From positions 47,473 to 111,472 of the forward strand of contig WTIO01000065.1 of NCBI GenBank assembly GCA_011526365.1: 64,000 bases of DNA, in the 5' to 3' direction. The number at the start of each line of letters is the position of its first letter. The stretch's first letter is position 1. The notes beneath the pieces are model-generated. The model saw only the letters and a program-made list of their open reading frames with translations. It made no database searches and was not told the origin of the DNA. A program made the position numbers and the translations under genes. This stretch comes from Flavobacteriales bacterium (GTDB lineage: Bacteria; Bacteroidota; Bacteroidia; Flavobacteriales; Flavobacteriaceae). This document shows positions 50,485 through 62,392 of the stretch, piece by piece.

Positions 50485-51008
50485 GTAGTGGTGTTTTGAA
50501 TGTGTTCAAAAAAACGATTAAAAATAATTTTAAACCAGGCGGTATAGCGGTCGGGATGTGCCTCTAGTCCTTTTTGGACAGCTGCAAGCGTCTCCCAGGT
50601 ATAATCGGCCACCTCCTCGGGATTAATGTTGGGGGTCGCATTACTGTAGCCAAGTAGTACATGATCGAGTTCGTGTTCTGTTAAACCGTTGTCAAATGGG
50701 GCTTTGTAAATAAAGGTGAAGAGCTCTGTCAACTCAGCGGTCATTCCCATTTCTTCTTTCAAACGGCGTTTTCCTGCGTCCAAGGAACTTTCCCCTTCCC
50801 GTTGGTGGCTGCAACAACTGTTGGTCCACAAACCCGGGGAATGGTATTTGTCATGGGCGCGTTGTTGAAGCAATAGCTCGCATTTGTCATTTAAAATAAA
50901 AACTGAAAATGCGCGATGCAGCACCGCTTTTTCGTGGGCTTCTAGCTTGGGCATGGTGCCTAAAACACGGTCCTGCTCATCGACAAGGATAACTTTTTCT
51001 TCTTTCAT
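50481..51008 (-). CDS. idi: Isopentenyl-diphosphate delta-isomerase (type I)
   Basis: A Nudix-fold isomerase interconverting IPP and DMAPP for isoprenoid synthesis. The catalytic Cys is in TNSCCSHQREGES and the Glu in LTEHELDHVLLGY; HRAFSVFILND and LLLQQRA are the usual beta strands. The track start lies in the promoter box; ATG 51008 gives 175 residues, 9 bases after the TAATTTTG box. First gene of idi-queD-bcp. Confidence 0.94.
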   Translation of the reverse strand: MKEEKVILVDEQDRVLGTMPKLEAHEKAVLHRAFSVFILNDKCELLLQQRAHDKYHSPGLWTNSCCSHQREGESSLDAGKRRLKEEMGMTAELTELFTFIYKAPFDNGLTEHELDHVLLGYSNATPNINPEEVADYTWETLAAVQKGLEAHPDRYTAWFKIIFNRFFEHIQNTTT

Positions 51009-51017
51009 GCAATGGAT

Positions 51018-51025
51018 CAAAATTA
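51018..51025 (-). promoter_or_regulatory. -7 element of idi-queD-bcp
   Basis: TAATTTTG on the minus strand, full TAnnTTTG match, 9 bases before the idi ATG. Confidence 0.6.
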
Positions 51026-51078
51026 TCGATTAATTTGACAAAAACCTACTCAACCGCGGCACATCGACAGCAAATGAG

Positions 51079-51086
51079 TATTTTTG
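51079..51086 (+). promoter_or_regulatory. -7 element of prfC
   Basis: TATTTTTG, full TAnnTTTG match, 13 bases before the prfC ATG, divergent from idi. Confidence 0.6.
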
Positions 51087-51099
51087 GCAAAAAATTTTT

Positions 51100-52686
51100 A
51101 TGGCCCTAACAGAGGAAATCGCAAGGCGACGCACTTTTGGAATCATCTCCCACCCCGACGCGGGGAAAACCACCCTTACAGAAAAGTTACTGCTGTATGG
51201 AGGAGCCATTCAGGAAGCCGGGGCCGTAAAGTCCAACAAAATTAAAAAAGGGGCTACTAGTGACTTTATGGAAATTGAACGGCAACGCGGAATTTCTGTA
51301 GCCACGTCGGTTTTAGCCTTTCACTACAAGGGAAAAAAAATTAATATCCTCGACACCCCTGGACACAAGGATTTTGCCGAAGATACTTTTAGAACCCTTA
51401 CGGCTGTAGACAGTGTCATTGTGGTTATTGACGTCGCCAAAGGGGTAGAAGAACAAACCGAAAAGTTGGTGGAAGTGTGTCGTATGCGCAATATTCCCAT
51501 GCTGGTGTTTATCAATAAACTGGACCGCGAAGGAAAAGACGCTTTTGAACTTATGGATGAAGTAGAATCTAAGCTTGGGCTAAAAGTAACCCCCCTTACC
51601 CTACCCATTGGAATGGGCTATAATTTTAAAGGGATTTACAACCGTTGGAACAACACGGCGCAAATTTTTACAGGGGAAGAAAAACAATCGAAAACGAGCA
51701 CCGAAAGTTATGCCGACCTTAAAGCGCCAGAATTAAAAGACCGCATAGGAGAAAATACCTTAGCCCAACTTGAGGAAGAATTGGAACTGGTAGACGGCGT
51801 ATATCCTCACTTTGATTTAGAGGCCTACCGTGCAGGAGCTTTGCAACCGGTGTTTTTTGGTTCGGCCCTAAACAATTTTGGGGTACAGGATTTACTAGAC
51901 TGTTTTGTAGACATCGCCCCGCCTCCACAACCCAAGGCTGCAGACACGGTTGTTGTAGCTCCAGATGCGGCTGATTTTAGTGGCTTTGTATTTAAAATTC
52001 ATGCCAATATGGATCCCAATCACCGGGACCGCCTGGCCTTTGTTAAAATCGTTTCAGGAGTGTTTAAGCGCAACACCCCCTATTTGCATGTGCGCCACAA
52101 CAAAAAGCTAAAGTTTTCGAGCCCCAATGCCTTTTTTGCAGAGAAAAAGCAGGTTGTTGACACCTCCTACCCCGGAGATATCATAGGGCTTCACGACACG
52201 GGAAACTTTAAAATTGGCGATACCCTCACTGAGGGGAAGTCGTTGCAATTTAAAGGCATCCCCAGTTTTTCCCCCGAACACTTTCGCTATATCAACAATG
52301 CCGATCCCATGAAAGCCAAGCAATTGAACAAGGGTATAGATCAGCTGATGGACGAGGGGGTAGCACAGCTGTTTACACTGCATCTCAACGGCCGTAAAGT
52401 AATAGGAACTGTGGGGGCACTACAATTTGAAGTCATCCAATACCGCCTAGAACACGAATACAACGCCAAATGCAGCTATGAAAATGTAAATGTGCATAAA
52501 GCTTGCTGGGTGGCCACACATGAGGAGGATCATCCCGAATTTGTGGAATTTAAACGTGTAAAGCAAAAATTCTTAGCGCAGGACAAACAAGGGCAGTTGG
52601 TGTTTTTAGCCGATTCTGCCTTTTCCTTGCAAATGACGCAGCAAAAATACCCCAGCCTCGACTTTCACTTCAGCTCGGAGTTTTAA
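51100..52686 (+). CDS. prfC: Peptide chain release factor 3
   Basis: RF3 is the translational GTPase that recycles RF1/RF2 from the ribosome. G1 is SHPDAGKTTL (18-27), G3 DTPGHKDF, G4 INKLDRE; the RF3-specific second part (FRTLTAVDS, SGFVFKIHANMDPNHRDR, GALQFEVIQYRLEHEY) is intact. 528 residues, normal length. Monocistronic with its own promoter; a CPBP gene follows after 73 bases. Confidence 0.97.
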   Translation: MALTEEIARRRTFGIISHPDAGKTTLTEKLLLYGGAIQEAGAVKSNKIKKGATSDFMEIERQRGISVATSVLAFHYKGKKINILDTPGHKDFAEDTFRTLTAVDSVIVVIDVAKGVEEQTEKLVEVCRMRNIPMLVFINKLDREGKDAFELMDEVESKLGLKVTPLTLPIGMGYNFKGIYNRWNNTAQIFTGEEKQSKTSTESYADLKAPELKDRIGENTLAQLEEELELVDGVYPHFDLEAYRAGALQPVFFGSALNNFGVQDLLDCFVDIAPPPQPKAADTVVVAPDAADFSGFVFKIHANMDPNHRDRLAFVKIVSGVFKRNTPYLHVRHNKKLKFSSPNAFFAEKKQVVDTSYPGDIIGLHDTGNFKIGDTLTEGKSLQFKGIPSFSPEHFRYINNADPMKAKQLNKGIDQLMDEGVAQLFTLHLNGRKVIGTVGALQFEVIQYRLEHEYNAKCSYENVNVHKACWVATHEEDHPEFVEFKRVKQKFLAQDKQGQLVFLADSAFSLQMTQQKYPSLDFHFSSEF

Positions 52687-52759
52687 CATTTTCTCACTCC
52701 CCTTTTTTATATATTTAGTGGAAGGTTAGCACCAAACAACCAAAACGAAACCCTACGTT

Positions 52760-53338
52760 ATGAACGCCCTAAAAAAACTTTTCCTGTTTTGGAAAAATCC
52801 CACTGAAAATCATCATTCCCTTTCCAAACGAGAGATTGTACTTCTCTTTTCCGTGTTTTTCCCAATTTCCTTTGCAATGAATTTTGTTCAAAATTATTTT
52901 TCCTACACCTATGTGTACAAGGAACATTTTGAATGGAAATATGCACTTGTTCCCACTGGAATCAGCTGGGCCAGTGTGCAACTCAATTTAGTGTACTTCT
53001 TTTTAGGCATAATTGAAGAATTTGCCTTTCGCTGGTGGTTAAAGAAAAAATGGCTGGGGAAATACTTAAAACTGTTTACTTGGATTTCACTTATTGCATT
53101 TTTTACAGCTCACGCACAGCCGTGGAACTTAGAAGTTCAATATTGGGTATATATCCCATTAAAAACGCTTGCTCCGCTTCTTGGGGGGCTACTACTCACC
53201 TTTATTCGAATGCAGAGTTCTATTAAGGATGCTATAATTGTGCATTGCCTTCACAATCTTATTGGGATACTTCTTGCCATTGGGCTTGGGTTGCTGTTTA
53301 TTGACGATGCCATGACAGATATTAAGATAAATTTTTAG
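52760..53338 (+). CDS. CPBP (CAAX/Abi) family intramembrane metalloprotease
   Basis: A 192-residue membrane protein with about five hydrophobic segments and the CPBP motifs: motif 1 IIEEFAFRWWL (EExxxR type), motif 2 FFTAHAQ (FxxxH-like) and motif 3 IVHCLHNLIG (HxxxN/B). Such proteins cleave prenylated or other membrane peptides, or act in bacteriocin immunity; the substrate here is unknown. A near-match -7 box TATATTTA lies 42 bases upstream. A bidirectional terminator follows. Confidence 0.85.
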   Translation: MNALKKLFLFWKNPTENHHSLSKREIVLLFSVFFPISFAMNFVQNYFSYTYVYKEHFEWKYALVPTGISWASVQLNLVYFFLGIIEEFAFRWWLKKKWLGKYLKLFTWISLIAFFTAHAQPWNLEVQYWVYIPLKTLAPLLGGLLLTFIRMQSSIKDAIIVHCLHNLIGILLAIGLGLLFIDDAMTDIKINF

Positions 53339-53352
53339 GAACAACCTTTAAA

Positions 53353-53380
53353 AAAAACCCTGACTTGTGTCAGGGTTTTT
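53353..53380. terminator. Bidirectional intrinsic terminator between CPBP and DUF3467 genes
   Basis: AAAAACCCTGAC - TTGT - GTCAGGGTTTTT, a perfect 12-pair stem with T-runs on both strands, between the convergent CPBP gene (stop 53338) and the end of the rpoBC-DUF3467 operon (stop 53384). Confidence 0.9.
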
Positions 53381-53383
53381 GTG

Positions 53384-53695
53384 TTATGCTTCACCAGTAG
53401 GCCCAAAATTTAATGGGATTTGCGGTGGTTCATTAGAGGGAATTTCCCCATGGGTGTTTTCATAACGTTGAATATTGTCGGCCAAAGCTTTTTGAAAGCG
53501 TTTGGCATGCTCAGGCGTTAAAATCACACGTGATTTAACACGTGCTTTTGGAGTTCCTGGCATTATGGTGACAAAATCCACCACAAACTCAGACACCGAG
53601 TGGTTGATGATGGCCAAATTGGAATAGATCCCTTCGGCTGTAGCCTCATCCAACTCTATGTTGATTTTTTGCTCTTTATTGACGTTTTCACTCAT
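53384..53695 (-). CDS. DUF3467 family protein
   Basis: A 103-residue protein: [21 protein letters not shown], then [17 protein letters not shown] and the helical [18 protein letters not shown]. This is DUF3467, which in Bacteroidota regularly sits after rpoC; function unknown, possibly linked to transcription. Its ATG overlaps the rpoC stop by 4 bases, and the operon terminator follows. Confidence 0.93.
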   Translation of the reverse strand: MSENVNKEQKINIELDEATAEGIYSNLAIINHSVSEFVVDFVTIMPGTPKARVKSRVILTPEHAKRFQKALADNIQRYENTHGEIPSNEPPQIPLNFGPTGEA

Positions 53696-56600
53696 GAGTT
53701 AACGGCTTCTTCAGTCGTTTCTTTATCAATCAACAAACTGTTGTATTCCTCTTTAGAGCCTACAATGATATCGTCGTATTCACGTAAACCTGTACCAGCA
53801 GGTATTTTGTGTCCAACAATTACATTTTCTTTCAGGCCATTGAGCGTATCCCACTTGGCATTAACAGCTGCTTCGTTCAACACTTTGGTTGTTTCTTGGA
53901 AGGAGGCTGCAGAAATAAAGGATTTTGTTTGCAGTGAAGCACGTGTAATCCCTTGGATTTCTGGAGTGGCAGTGGCTGCAACAGCATCACGTGCTACTAC
54001 CAACTGCTTGTCTTCACGCTTCAACAACGAATTTTCATCGCGTAATTGGCGCGCAGTAACCATTTGTCCATCTTTAAGGTTTTCACTGTCTCCAGCATCT
54101 TCAACAATCTTCTGACCGTAGAGTTTGTCGTTTTCAACGATAAAGTCGTTTTTATACACCGACTGTCCCTCTAGGAAGATAGAATCTCCTGGATCAACAA
54201 TCTTCACTTTACGCATCATTTGACGCACAACCACCTCAAAGTGTTTGTCGTTAATTTTTACTCCTTGTAGGCGATATACCTCTTGTATTTCGTTCACCAA
54301 GTACTGCTGTACTGCCGAAGGTCCTTGAATGTTAAGGATATCTGTAGGTGTAATCGATCCATCGGAAAGTGGCATACCCGCTTTCACAAAGTCGTTTTCT
54401 TGAACCAAAATTTGGTTGGACAACTTCACCAAGTAACGCTTAAGGTCACCAAATTTAGATTCTACGATAATTTCACGATTTCCACGTTTGATTTTTCCAA
54501 AGGATACCACACCGTCAACCTCAGAAACAACCGCAGGGTTGGAAGGATTACGCGCTTCGAATAGCTCGGTAACACGTGGAAGACCTCCTGTAATATCTCC
54601 TGATTTAGCAGATTTACGTGGAATTTTCACTAGAATTTTTCCTTCTTTAATTTTATCGCCGTCGTCAACAATCAGGTGGGCTCCAACAGGCAGGTTGTAG
54701 GATCGAAGGGTGTTTCCTTTTCCATCTACAATTAAAAGTGTTGGAATTAACTTCTTGTTTCGCGATTCAGAAATTACCTTTTCTTGGAAACCAGTTTGTT
54801 CATCAATCTCCACTTGGTAGGTAACTCCTTGCTCGATGTTTTCAAAAACAATTTTTCCTGAGAACTCAGAAACAATCACTCCATTAAACGGATCCCATTG
54901 GCAAATTACATCGCCCTTGTTTATTTTCGCCCCGTTTTTGATGTTGAGCGAAGAACCGTAAGGAATGTTCTTAGTACTTAGTACACTTTTTGTTTTGGCA
55001 TCTAATATTTTAATTTCTGTAGTTCGAGAAATTACAATTTCTGCAGGATTGCCTTCACTATCGGTACCCTTAACGGTTTTAAGGTCTTCAATTTCGGCAA
55101 CACCTTTAAACTTACTTATAAGTTTATTTTCTTCAGAAATGTTTCCTGCTACACCACCCACGTGGAAGGTACGCAGTGTAAGCTGTGTTCCTGGCTCTCC
55201 AATGGACTGAGCAGCAACCACACCAACGGCTTCTCCTTTTTGTACCATTTTACTGGTAGCAAGGTTGCGTCCGTAACACTTGGCACAAATACCATCAGAT
55301 GCTTGACATGTTAAAGGTGAACGTACCTCAACAGTTTCAATAGGTGCCTCGGCAATGCGAGCTACAATGGCTTCAGTGATTTCTTCACCCGCTTCCACCA
55401 ATACCTCATCGGTATTTGGGTGGCGCAATTGGTGTAAGGACACACGGCCCAAAATACGCTCGGCGAGTGTTTCTACAACTTCTTCGTTTTTCTTCAGTGC
55501 AGCGACTTCAATACCGCGCAGTGTATTACAATCTTCGTGTTTAATGATAACGTCCTGAGAGACATCAACCAAACGACGGGTAAGGTACCCAGCATCAGCC
55601 GTCTTCAGGGCTGTATCCGCAAGTCCCTTACGAGCACCGTGGGTAGAAATAAAGTATTCTAAAATGGATAAGCCTTCCTTAAAGTTTGACAGGATGGGGT
55701 TTTCAATAATCTCACCGCCACCTACATTGGATTTTTTTGGCTTGGCCATCAACCCTCGCATACCCGTCAACTGACGGATTTGCTCTTTAGATCCCCGTGC
55801 ACCAGAATCCAACATCATATATACGGAGTTGAACCCTTGCTGGTCTTCACTAATACGTTTCATCGCCATTTCGGTGAGTGCTGCATTGGTAGACGTCCAA
55901 ACGTCAATCACCTGGTTGTAGCGCTCGTTATTGGTGATGAGTCCCATATTGTAGTTCCCCATAATACCAGAAACCTGGTTGTTGGCTTCACCGATTAAGG
56001 TTTTCTTTTCTGGTGGAATAATAATGTCTCCTAAACTAAAGGACAAGCCTCCTTTAAAGGCAAATCCATAGCCCATTTCCTTGATACGATCGAGGAAGGC
56101 AGCAGTTTCAGGTACACTAGTTTTTTTAAGGACGTGTCTAATAATCTCACGCAAGTTTTTCTTGGTGAGAATTTCATTGATATAGCCAGCTTGCTCGGGT
56201 ACCACTTCGTTAAAGAGTACACGACCTACAGTGGTCTCAATAATTTGATATTCTATTTCGCCGGCCTCATTAAAGTCCTTTGCACGGATTTTAATCAGGG
56301 CGTTAAGGTCTACCTTCTTTTCGTTGTAAGCGATGTGTACCTCTTCAACAGAATAAAAAGTTAAGCCCTCTCCTTTTACAGGAACCTTAGCCGTTGACTT
56401 CCGCGCCTTGGTCATGTAATAGAGTCCAAGTACCATGTCCTGTGAAGGTACGGTAATTGGCGAACCATTAGCAGGATTAAGGATACTGTGGGAAGCCAGC
56501 ATCAGCAATTGTGCCTCTAAGATAGCTTCGGGCCCTAAAGGAAGGTGCACCGCCATTTGATCCCCGTCAAAGTCGGCGTTAAATGCCGTACATACTAGGG

Positions 56601-58002
56601 GGTGCAATTGGATGGCTTTTCCTTCAATTAGTTTTGGTTGGAAGGCTTGAATCCCCAAACGGTGTAATGTGGGGGCCCGGTTCAACAGTACGGGATGCCC
56701 TTTCAATACATTTTCGAGAATATCCCATACTACGGGTTCCTTGCGATCGATAATTTTTTTAGCTGATTTAACCGTTTTAACAATACCACGCTCAATTAAT
56801 TTGCGGATGATAAACGGTTTGTATAGCTCTGCGGCCATGCCTTTGGGCAAACCACATTCAAATAATTTTAATTCTGGTCCTACAACAATCACCGAACGTG
56901 CAGAATAATCCACACGCTTTCCGAGGAGGTTTTGGCGGAATCGTCCCTGCTTTCCTTTCAAGGAATCTGATAAGGATTTTAGAGGACGGTTAGAATCGGT
57001 TTTTACAGCTGAAGATTTCCGTGTGTTGTCAAACAGGGAATCTACTGCCTCTTGAAGCATACGCTTTTCATTACGTAAAATTACTTCTGGCGCCTTAATT
57101 TCCACCAAACGCTTTAAGCGGTTATTACGGATAATCACACGACGGTATAGGTCATTTAAATCAGAGGTTGCAAAACGACCTCCATCAAGCGGCACCAAGG
57201 GACGTAATTCTGGTGGAATAACAGGTACCACCTTCATCACCATCCACTCGGGTTTGTTTTCCTGACGGGTGTTGGCTTCACGGAAAGCCTCCACTACTTG
57301 CAAACGCTTGAGGGCTTCTGTTTTACGTTGTTTAGAAGTTTCGTTGTTGGCTTTGTGGCGCAATTCAAAAGACAACTCATCCAAATCAATGCGTGCCAAC
57401 AACTCGATTAAACATTCGGCACCCATCTTAGCGATGAATTTATTAGGATCGCTGTCTTCCAAATATTGGTTTTCGGCAGGCAACTGCTCCATTACGTTGA
57501 GATATTCCTCTTCAGTTAGAAAGTCCATTTTTTGTAAGGGCTCTCCTTCTTCGTTTTTAGCAATCCCGGGTTGAATTACAACATAGCGTTCGTAATAAAT
57601 GATCATGTCTAGCTTCTTGGATGGTAATCCAAGGAGGTAGCCAATTTTGTTAGGTAAGGAACGGAAGTACCAAATGTGTGCTACAGGCACTACGAGGTTA
57701 ATATGCCCCACGCGGTCACGACGTACCTTCTTTTCGGTAACTTCCACACCACAACGGTCACATACAATTCCTTTGTAACGAATACGCTTGTATTTTCCAC
57801 AGGCACATTCATAATCCTTAACGGGCCCAAAAATACGTTCACAGAACAAGCCATCACGTTCGGGTTTGTGGGTCCTGTAGTTGATGGTTTCGGGTTTTAG
57901 GACTTCCCCACGTGATTTTCCAAGGATTACTTCGGGAGAAGCCAATCCAATGGCGATTCGGTTAAACTTTTTTTGAGAGATTGCTTCGTTATATCTGGCC
58001 AT
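53692..58002 (-). CDS. rpoC: DNA-directed RNA polymerase subunit beta'
   Basis: The beta' subunit carries the catalytic Mg2+ site [12 protein letters not shown] (about residues 470-482), the N-terminal zinc ribbon [20 protein letters not shown] (quoted in part), the second zinc Cys set around [13 protein letters not shown], and the bridge helix/trigger-loop region [19 protein letters not shown] then [13 protein letters not shown]. 1436 residues matches Bacteroidota RpoC. It follows rpoB by 32 bases and overlaps DUF3467. Confidence 0.99.
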   Translation of the reverse strand: MARYNEAISQKKFNRIAIGLASPEVILGKSRGEVLKPETINYRTHKPERDGLFCERIFGPVKDYECACGKYKRIRYKGIVCDRCGVEVTEKKVRRDRVGHINLVVPVAHIWYFRSLPNKIGYLLGLPSKKLDMIIYYERYVVIQPGIAKNEEGEPLQKMDFLTEEEYLNVMEQLPAENQYLEDSDPNKFIAKMGAECLIELLARIDLDELSFELRHKANNETSKQRKTEALKRLQVVEAFREANTRQENKPEWMVMKVVPVIPPELRPLVPLDGGRFATSDLNDLYRRVIIRNNRLKRLVEIKAPEVILRNEKRMLQEAVDSLFDNTRKSSAVKTDSNRPLKSLSDSLKGKQGRFRQNLLGKRVDYSARSVIVVGPELKLFECGLPKGMAAELYKPFIIRKLIERGIVKTVKSAKKIIDRKEPVVWDILENVLKGHPVLLNRAPTLHRLGIQAFQPKLIEGKAIQLHPLVCTAFNADFDGDQMAVHLPLGPEAILEAQLLMLASHSILNPANGSPITVPSQDMVLGLYYMTKARKSTAKVPVKGEGLTFYSVEEVHIAYNEKKVDLNALIKIRAKDFNEAGEIEYQIIETTVGRVLFNEVVPEQAGYINEILTKKNLREIIRHVLKKTSVPETAAFLDRIKEMGYGFAFKGGLSFSLGDIIIPPEKKTLIGEANNQVSGIMGNYNMGLITNNERYNQVIDVWTSTNAALTEMAMKRISEDQQGFNSVYMMLDSGARGSKEQIRQLTGMRGLMAKPKKSNVGGGEIIENPILSNFKEGLSILEYFISTHGARKGLADTALKTADAGYLTRRLVDVSQDVIIKHEDCNTLRGIEVAALKKNEEVVETLAERILGRVSLHQLRHPNTDEVLVEAGEEITEAIVARIAEAPIETVEVRSPLTCQASDGICAKCYGRNLATSKMVQKGEAVGVVAAQSIGEPGTQLTLRTFHVGGVAGNISEENKLISKFKGVAEIEDLKTVKGTDSEGNPAEIVISRTTEIKILDAKTKSVLSTKNIPYGSSLNIKNGAKINKGDVICQWDPFNGVIVSEFSGKIVFENIEQGVTYQVEIDEQTGFQEKVISESRNKKLIPTLLIVDGKGNTLRSYNLPVGAHLIVDDGDKIKEGKILVKIPRKSAKSGDITGGLPRVTELFEARNPSNPAVVSEVDGVVSFGKIKRGNREIIVESKFGDLKRYLVKLSNQILVQENDFVKAGMPLSDGSITPTDILNIQGPSAVQQYLVNEIQEVYRLQGVKINDKHFEVVVRQMMRKVKIVDPGDSIFLEGQSVYKNDFIVENDKLYGQKIVEDAGDSENLKDGQMVTARQLRDENSLLKREDKQLVVARDAVAATATPEIQGITRASLQTKSFISAASFQETTKVLNEAAVNAKWDTLNGLKENVIVGHKIPAGTGLREYDDIIVGSKEEYNSLLIDKETTEEAVNS

Positions 58003-58034
58003 AATTTCGAGTTGTAATTTTTAAAGCACTTTTA

Positions 58035-61000
58035 TTATTCTTCTAAACGGATATCCAGCCCAAGGCCTTTCAATTCATGCATTAATACATTGAAAGACTC
58101 TGGTAAACCGGGTTCGGGTAAGGTTTCACCTTTCACTATGGCTTCATAGGTCTTGGCGCGTCCAATAACGTCATCCGATTTTACAGTGAGGATTTCCTGT
58201 AGGGTACTTGAAGCACCATAGGCTTCTAGTGCCCACACTTCCATTTCACCAAAACGCTGTCCTCCAAATTGTGCTTTACCACCAAGAGGTTGCTGTGTAA
58301 TGAGTGAATAAGGTCCAATAGAACGCGAGTGCATTTTATCGTCAACCATATGCCCTAGTTTAAGCATATAGATTACCCCAACCGTTGCAGGTTGATCAAA
58401 GCGCTCTCCGGTACCACCGTCGTAAAGATAGGTGTGTCCAAACTGAGGTATGCAGGCGTCTTTGGTCAGTGCATCGATTTCTTCCATGGAGGCCCCATCA
58501 AAAATTGGCGTAGCAAATTTACGCCCTAGCTTTTGACCGGTCCATCCTAACACGGTTTCGTAAATCTGTCCAATGTTCATTCGGGAAGGTACCCCAAGTG
58601 GGTTAAGAACAATATCTACTGGGGTTCCGTCTTCAAGGAAAGGCATTTCTTCTTCACGTACAATACGTGCTACAATACCTTTATTTCCGTGACGTCCCGC
58701 CATTTTATCACCCACTTTAAGCTTGCGCTTTTTAGCGATATATACTTTGGCGAGTTTTTTGATTCCTGCTGGCAATTCATCACCAACACTAATGGTGAAG
58801 TTTTCACGACGTAAGGCACCTTGAAGGTCATTTTCTTTGATCTTGTAGTTGTGCATTAAATCGGCAACCAGCTTGTTTAAGTCCTCTGAAGTCGTCCACG
58901 ACCCCTCTATAAGGTGGGTGTAGTCATCAACTGCAGATAACATTTTTAGGGTGTATTTTTTTCCCTTAGGCAGTACTTCTTCTCCGAGGTCATTGAAAAT
59001 TCCTTGACAGGTTTTTCCATTGAGAATAGAGAATAATTTTTCTACCAACACGCCTTTGAGTTCTTCAAACTTCTTTTCGTAAATCGCATCCAGTTCCTCA
59101 AGAGCTTGCTTGTCTTGGTTGCGTTTACGCTTGTCCTTAATGGAGCGTGTAAAGAGTTTTTTATCAATCACCACACCATGGAGTGATGGGGGCGCTTTTA
59201 GGGAAGCGTCTTTAACATCACCTGCTTTATCTCCAAAGATGGCACGAAGGAGCTTTTCTTCAGGTGTAGGATCCGACTCCCCTTTAGGAGTGATTTTTCC
59301 AATGAGAATATCCCCAGGATTTACTTCAGCCCCTATTCGAATCATTCCGTTTTCATCGAGGTCTTTAGTAGCCTCTTCACTTACGTTTGGAATATCATCC
59401 GTCAGCTCTTCTGTTCCTAGTTTGGTGTCGCGTACATCCAAAGAGTATTCATCAATGTGGATAGACGTAAAGATGTCCTCTCGAACTACTTTTTCAGAAA
59501 TCACAATTGCGTCCTCAAAGTTGTACCCTTTCCAAGGCATAAAGGCTACTTTCATATTGCGGCCCAAAGCAAGTTCTCCTGCTTGAGTTGCATAGCCTTC
59601 GGATAGTACCTGCCCTTTTTTCACCTTATCGCCTTTTTTAACAATAGGTTTTAGGTTGATACAAGTTCCTTGGTTTGTTTTTCTAAACTTAATAAGATCG
59701 TAAGTTTTGCTTTCGCCGTCGAAAGAAATAATCTTATCGGTGTCGGTAAATTTGTATTTGATGACAATTTTGTTGGCATCAACATATTCCACTGTTCCAT
59801 CGCGCTCTGCATTAATAAGCACTCGCGAATCAGAAGCAACTTGACGCTCTAAACCTGTTCCTACAATTGGCGACTCAGGACGTAATAAGGGTACGGCTTG
59901 GCGCATCATGTTAGAGCCCATTAAAGCACGGTTGGCATCATCGTGTTCCAAAAATGGAATTAATGACGCCGAAATCGATGCAATTTGGTTGGGAGCCACA
60001 TCGGTGTAGTTAATTTGCTCTGGGCCAACTACAGGGAAATCCGCTTGGTCACGTGCAATTACACGTTCTTCAACAATCTTCCCGTTTTTGTCAATAGGCA
60101 CTGTAGATTGTGCAATCAATTGATTTTCTTCTTCCTCGGCACTCAAGTAAATGGTTTCCTTAGTGTTCACTACACCCTTTTCCACTTTACGGTAGGGGGT
60201 TTCAATAAATCCAAGGTTGTTTACTTTGGCAAATACAGAGAGTGAAGAAATCAAACCAATGTTTGGTCCTTCAGGGGTTTCAATAGGACAAAGGCGTCCG
60301 TAGTGCGTGTAGTGTACGTCACGTACCTCAAAACCGGCACGCTCTCTGGAAAGCCCTCCTGGCCCTAGGGCCGATAATCTTCGTTTGTGGGTGATCTCAG
60401 CCAATGGATTGGTTTGATCCATAAACTGCGATAACTGGTTGGTTCCAAAGAAAGTGTTAATTACCGAAGACAAGGTCTTTGCATTGATCAAGTCAATGGG
60501 CGTAAAAACTTCATTGTCACGAACATTCATACGTTCGCGGATGGTACGCGCCATTCGGGCAAGACCAACACCAAACTGGGACGACAATTGTTCGCCTACA
60601 GTTCGTACACGACGGTTGGAAAGGTGATCGATATCATCGATCTCAGCCTTGGAATTAATCAGTTCAATTAAATATTTTACAATCGTGATGATATCGATTT
60701 TGGTCAGCACTTGCTTGTCCATTTCGATATCGAGATTGAGCTTTTTATTCATTCGATAACGCCCTACCTCTCCGAGGTTGTAGCGCTGGTCAGAGAAAAA
60801 GAGCTTGTCGATAATACCACGAGCCGTATCCTCATCTGGCGGTTCGGCATTCCGCAATTGACGGTAGATGTGTTCTACTGCTTCTTTTTCGGAGTTGGTG
60901 GGGTCTTTTTGCAGCGTATTATGAATGATGCCATAATCAGATGTGTGAGCATCCAATTTGTGGAGCAAAATTGTTTTTACTTCTGCTTCAATGATTTCGT

Positions 61001-61850
61001 CGATGTGCTCTTTCTCGAGGACAATATCACGATCGATCACAATTTCGTTACGCTCAATGGAAATTACCTCACCCGTATCTTCGTCCACAAAATCCTCATG
61101 CCAGCTGCGCAATACACGGGCGGCCAATTTACGCCCTAATACTTTTTTAAGTCCTGTTTTAGAAACTTTTACTTCCTCAGCAAGATCAAAAATTTCGAGG
61201 ATGTCTTTATCGCGCTCATAGCCAATAGCACGGAAAAGTGTCGTTACAGGTAACTTTTTCTTACGGTCGATGTAAGCGTACATCACACTGTTGATGTCTG
61301 TAGCAAATTCAATCCATGATCCTTTAAATGGAATAACACGGGCCGAATACAATTTTGTACCATTGGCGTGGAAGGACTGTCCAAAGAACACCCCTGGTGA
61401 ACGGTGTAGCTGTGAAACGACAATTCGTTCGGCACCATTAATCACAAACGTACCACTGGGGGTCATGTAGGGGATTATGCCTAAGAATACATCTTGCACG
61501 ATGGTTTCAAAGTCCTCGTGTTCGGGATCTGTACAGTAAAGTTTTAATCGGGCTTTAAGTGGCACCGAGTAAGACAGACCGCGCTCTATACACTCTTGGA
61601 TGCTGTAGCGTGGTGGGTCTACAAAGTAATCGATAAACTCCAACACGAATTGGTTGCGGGTGTCAGAAATTGGGAAGTTTTCTTTAAAGGTGTTAAACAA
61701 GCCCTCTTCTGCGCGTTCGTCGGACTTGGTTTCTAACTGAAAGAAGTCCTGGAAGGATTTAATTTGAATATCAAGAAAATCGGGATATTCGGGATTGTGT
61801 TTTGCCGAGGCAAATGATGTTCTTAGATTGGCTATCGTTGACATTGGCAT
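58035..61850 (-). CDS. rpoB: DNA-directed RNA polymerase subunit beta
   Basis: The beta subunit; 1271 residues. The rifampicin region reads [33 protein letters not shown] (quoted over two parts in the protein, normal residues, no evident resistance change), followed by [11 protein letters not shown]; the C-terminal [25 protein letters not shown] stretch is intact. ATG 61844 two codons in is an alternative start. It lies 102 bases after rplL, with a hairpin between them, and precedes rpoC. Confidence 0.98.
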   Translation of the reverse strand: MPMSTIANLRTSFASAKHNPEYPDFLDIQIKSFQDFFQLETKSDERAEEGLFNTFKENFPISDTRNQFVLEFIDYFVDPPRYSIQECIERGLSYSVPLKARLKLYCTDPEHEDFETIVQDVFLGIIPYMTPSGTFVINGAERIVVSQLHRSPGVFFGQSFHANGTKLYSARVIPFKGSWIEFATDINSVMYAYIDRKKKLPVTTLFRAIGYERDKDILEIFDLAEEVKVSKTGLKKVLGRKLAARVLRSWHEDFVDEDTGEVISIERNEIVIDRDIVLEKEHIDEIIEAEVKTILLHKLDAHTSDYGIIHNTLQKDPTNSEKEAVEHIYRQLRNAEPPDEDTARGIIDKLFFSDQRYNLGEVGRYRMNKKLNLDIEMDKQVLTKIDIITIVKYLIELINSKAEIDDIDHLSNRRVRTVGEQLSSQFGVGLARMARTIRERMNVRDNEVFTPIDLINAKTLSSVINTFFGTNQLSQFMDQTNPLAEITHKRRLSALGPGGLSRERAGFEVRDVHYTHYGRLCPIETPEGPNIGLISSLSVFAKVNNLGFIETPYRKVEKGVVNTKETIYLSAEEEENQLIAQSTVPIDKNGKIVEERVIARDQADFPVVGPEQINYTDVAPNQIASISASLIPFLEHDDANRALMGSNMMRQAVPLLRPESPIVGTGLERQVASDSRVLINAERDGTVEYVDANKIVIKYKFTDTDKIISFDGESKTYDLIKFRKTNQGTCINLKPIVKKGDKVKKGQVLSEGYATQAGELALGRNMKVAFMPWKGYNFEDAIVISEKVVREDIFTSIHIDEYSLDVRDTKLGTEELTDDIPNVSEEATKDLDENGMIRIGAEVNPGDILIGKITPKGESDPTPEEKLLRAIFGDKAGDVKDASLKAPPSLHGVVIDKKLFTRSIKDKRKRNQDKQALEELDAIYEKKFEELKGVLVEKLFSILNGKTCQGIFNDLGEEVLPKGKKYTLKMLSAVDDYTHLIEGSWTTSEDLNKLVADLMHNYKIKENDLQGALRRENFTISVGDELPAGIKKLAKVYIAKKRKLKVGDKMAGRHGNKGIVARIVREEEMPFLEDGTPVDIVLNPLGVPSRMNIGQIYETVLGWTGQKLGRKFATPIFDGASMEEIDALTKDACIPQFGHTYLYDGGTGERFDQPATVGVIYMLKLGHMVDDKMHSRSIGPYSLITQQPLGGKAQFGGQRFGEMEVWALEAYGASSTLQEILTVKSDDVIGRAKTYEAIVKGETLPEPGLPESFNVLMHELKGLGLDIRLEE

Positions 61851-61898
61851 GTGTGTTATTACAGCGTTAAGGCGATCTGGGGGGTCTACAAAGATGTC

Positions 61899-61928
61899 TA
61901 GGCTTAAGAGGAAAACCTCTTAAGCCTA
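61899..61928 (-). promoter_or_regulatory. 13-bp hairpin between rplL and rpoB
   Basis: TAGGCTTAAGAGG - 4 bases - CCTCTTAAGCCTA is a perfect 13-pair stem. On the minus (transcribed) strand no T-run follows, so it is not a normal terminator; a partial attenuator or RNase III processing site is more likely. A near-match -7 box (CATCTTTG) follows immediately. Confidence 0.6.
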
Positions 61929-61952
61929 CACATTAAAATGGGGGAAGTTGAG

Positions 61953-62330
61953 TTACTTGAGTTCGACTTCTGCACCCGCTTCTTCTAAAGATTTTTTAAG
62001 TCCTTCAGCTTCGTCCTTAGACACGCCCTCTTTGAGGGGGCTAGGTGCATTATCTACAAGTTCCTTAGCTTCTTTAAGCCCTTGACCGGTAAGTTCTTTT
62101 ACGAGTTTTACAACAGCGAGTTTAGAACCTCCAGCTGCTTTAAGAATAACATCAAATTCTGTTTTCTCTTCGGCGGCTTCTCCACCACCTCCAGCAGCGG
62201 GACCAGCTACTGCAACAGCGGCTGCTGCAGGCTCAATACCGTACTCTTCTTTTAAAATGTCGGCCAATTCATTAACCTCTTTTACGGTCAAATTGACTAA
62301 CTGTTCTGCGAATTCTTTTAAATCTGCCAT
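61953..62330 (-). CDS. rplL: 50S ribosomal protein bL7/L12
   Basis: 125 residues: N-terminal dimerisation helices ([21 protein letters not shown]), Ala/Gly-rich hinge ([17 protein letters not shown]) and the C-terminal factor-binding domain ([21 protein letters not shown], quoted in part). It stimulates factor GTPases as the ribosomal stalk. It follows rplJ and precedes rpoB. Confidence 0.98.
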   Translation of the reverse strand: MADLKEFAEQLVNLTVKEVNELADILKEEYGIEPAAAAVAVAGPAAGGGGEAAEEKTEFDVILKAAGGSKLAVVKLVKELTGQGLKEAKELVDNAPSPLKEGVSKDEAEGLKKSLEEAGAEVELK

Positions 62331-62392
62331 TTTACGTCTTATTTAATTTTTATTAGTATTATATGAGTGCGTAACACATTTGAGTATCAGAA

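Noticed and set aside
52760-53338. Phage-resistance (Abi) gene
   Set aside because: CPBP proteins are sometimes named Abi, but there is no defence-gene context here; it sits alone between prfC and the rpoBC operon.
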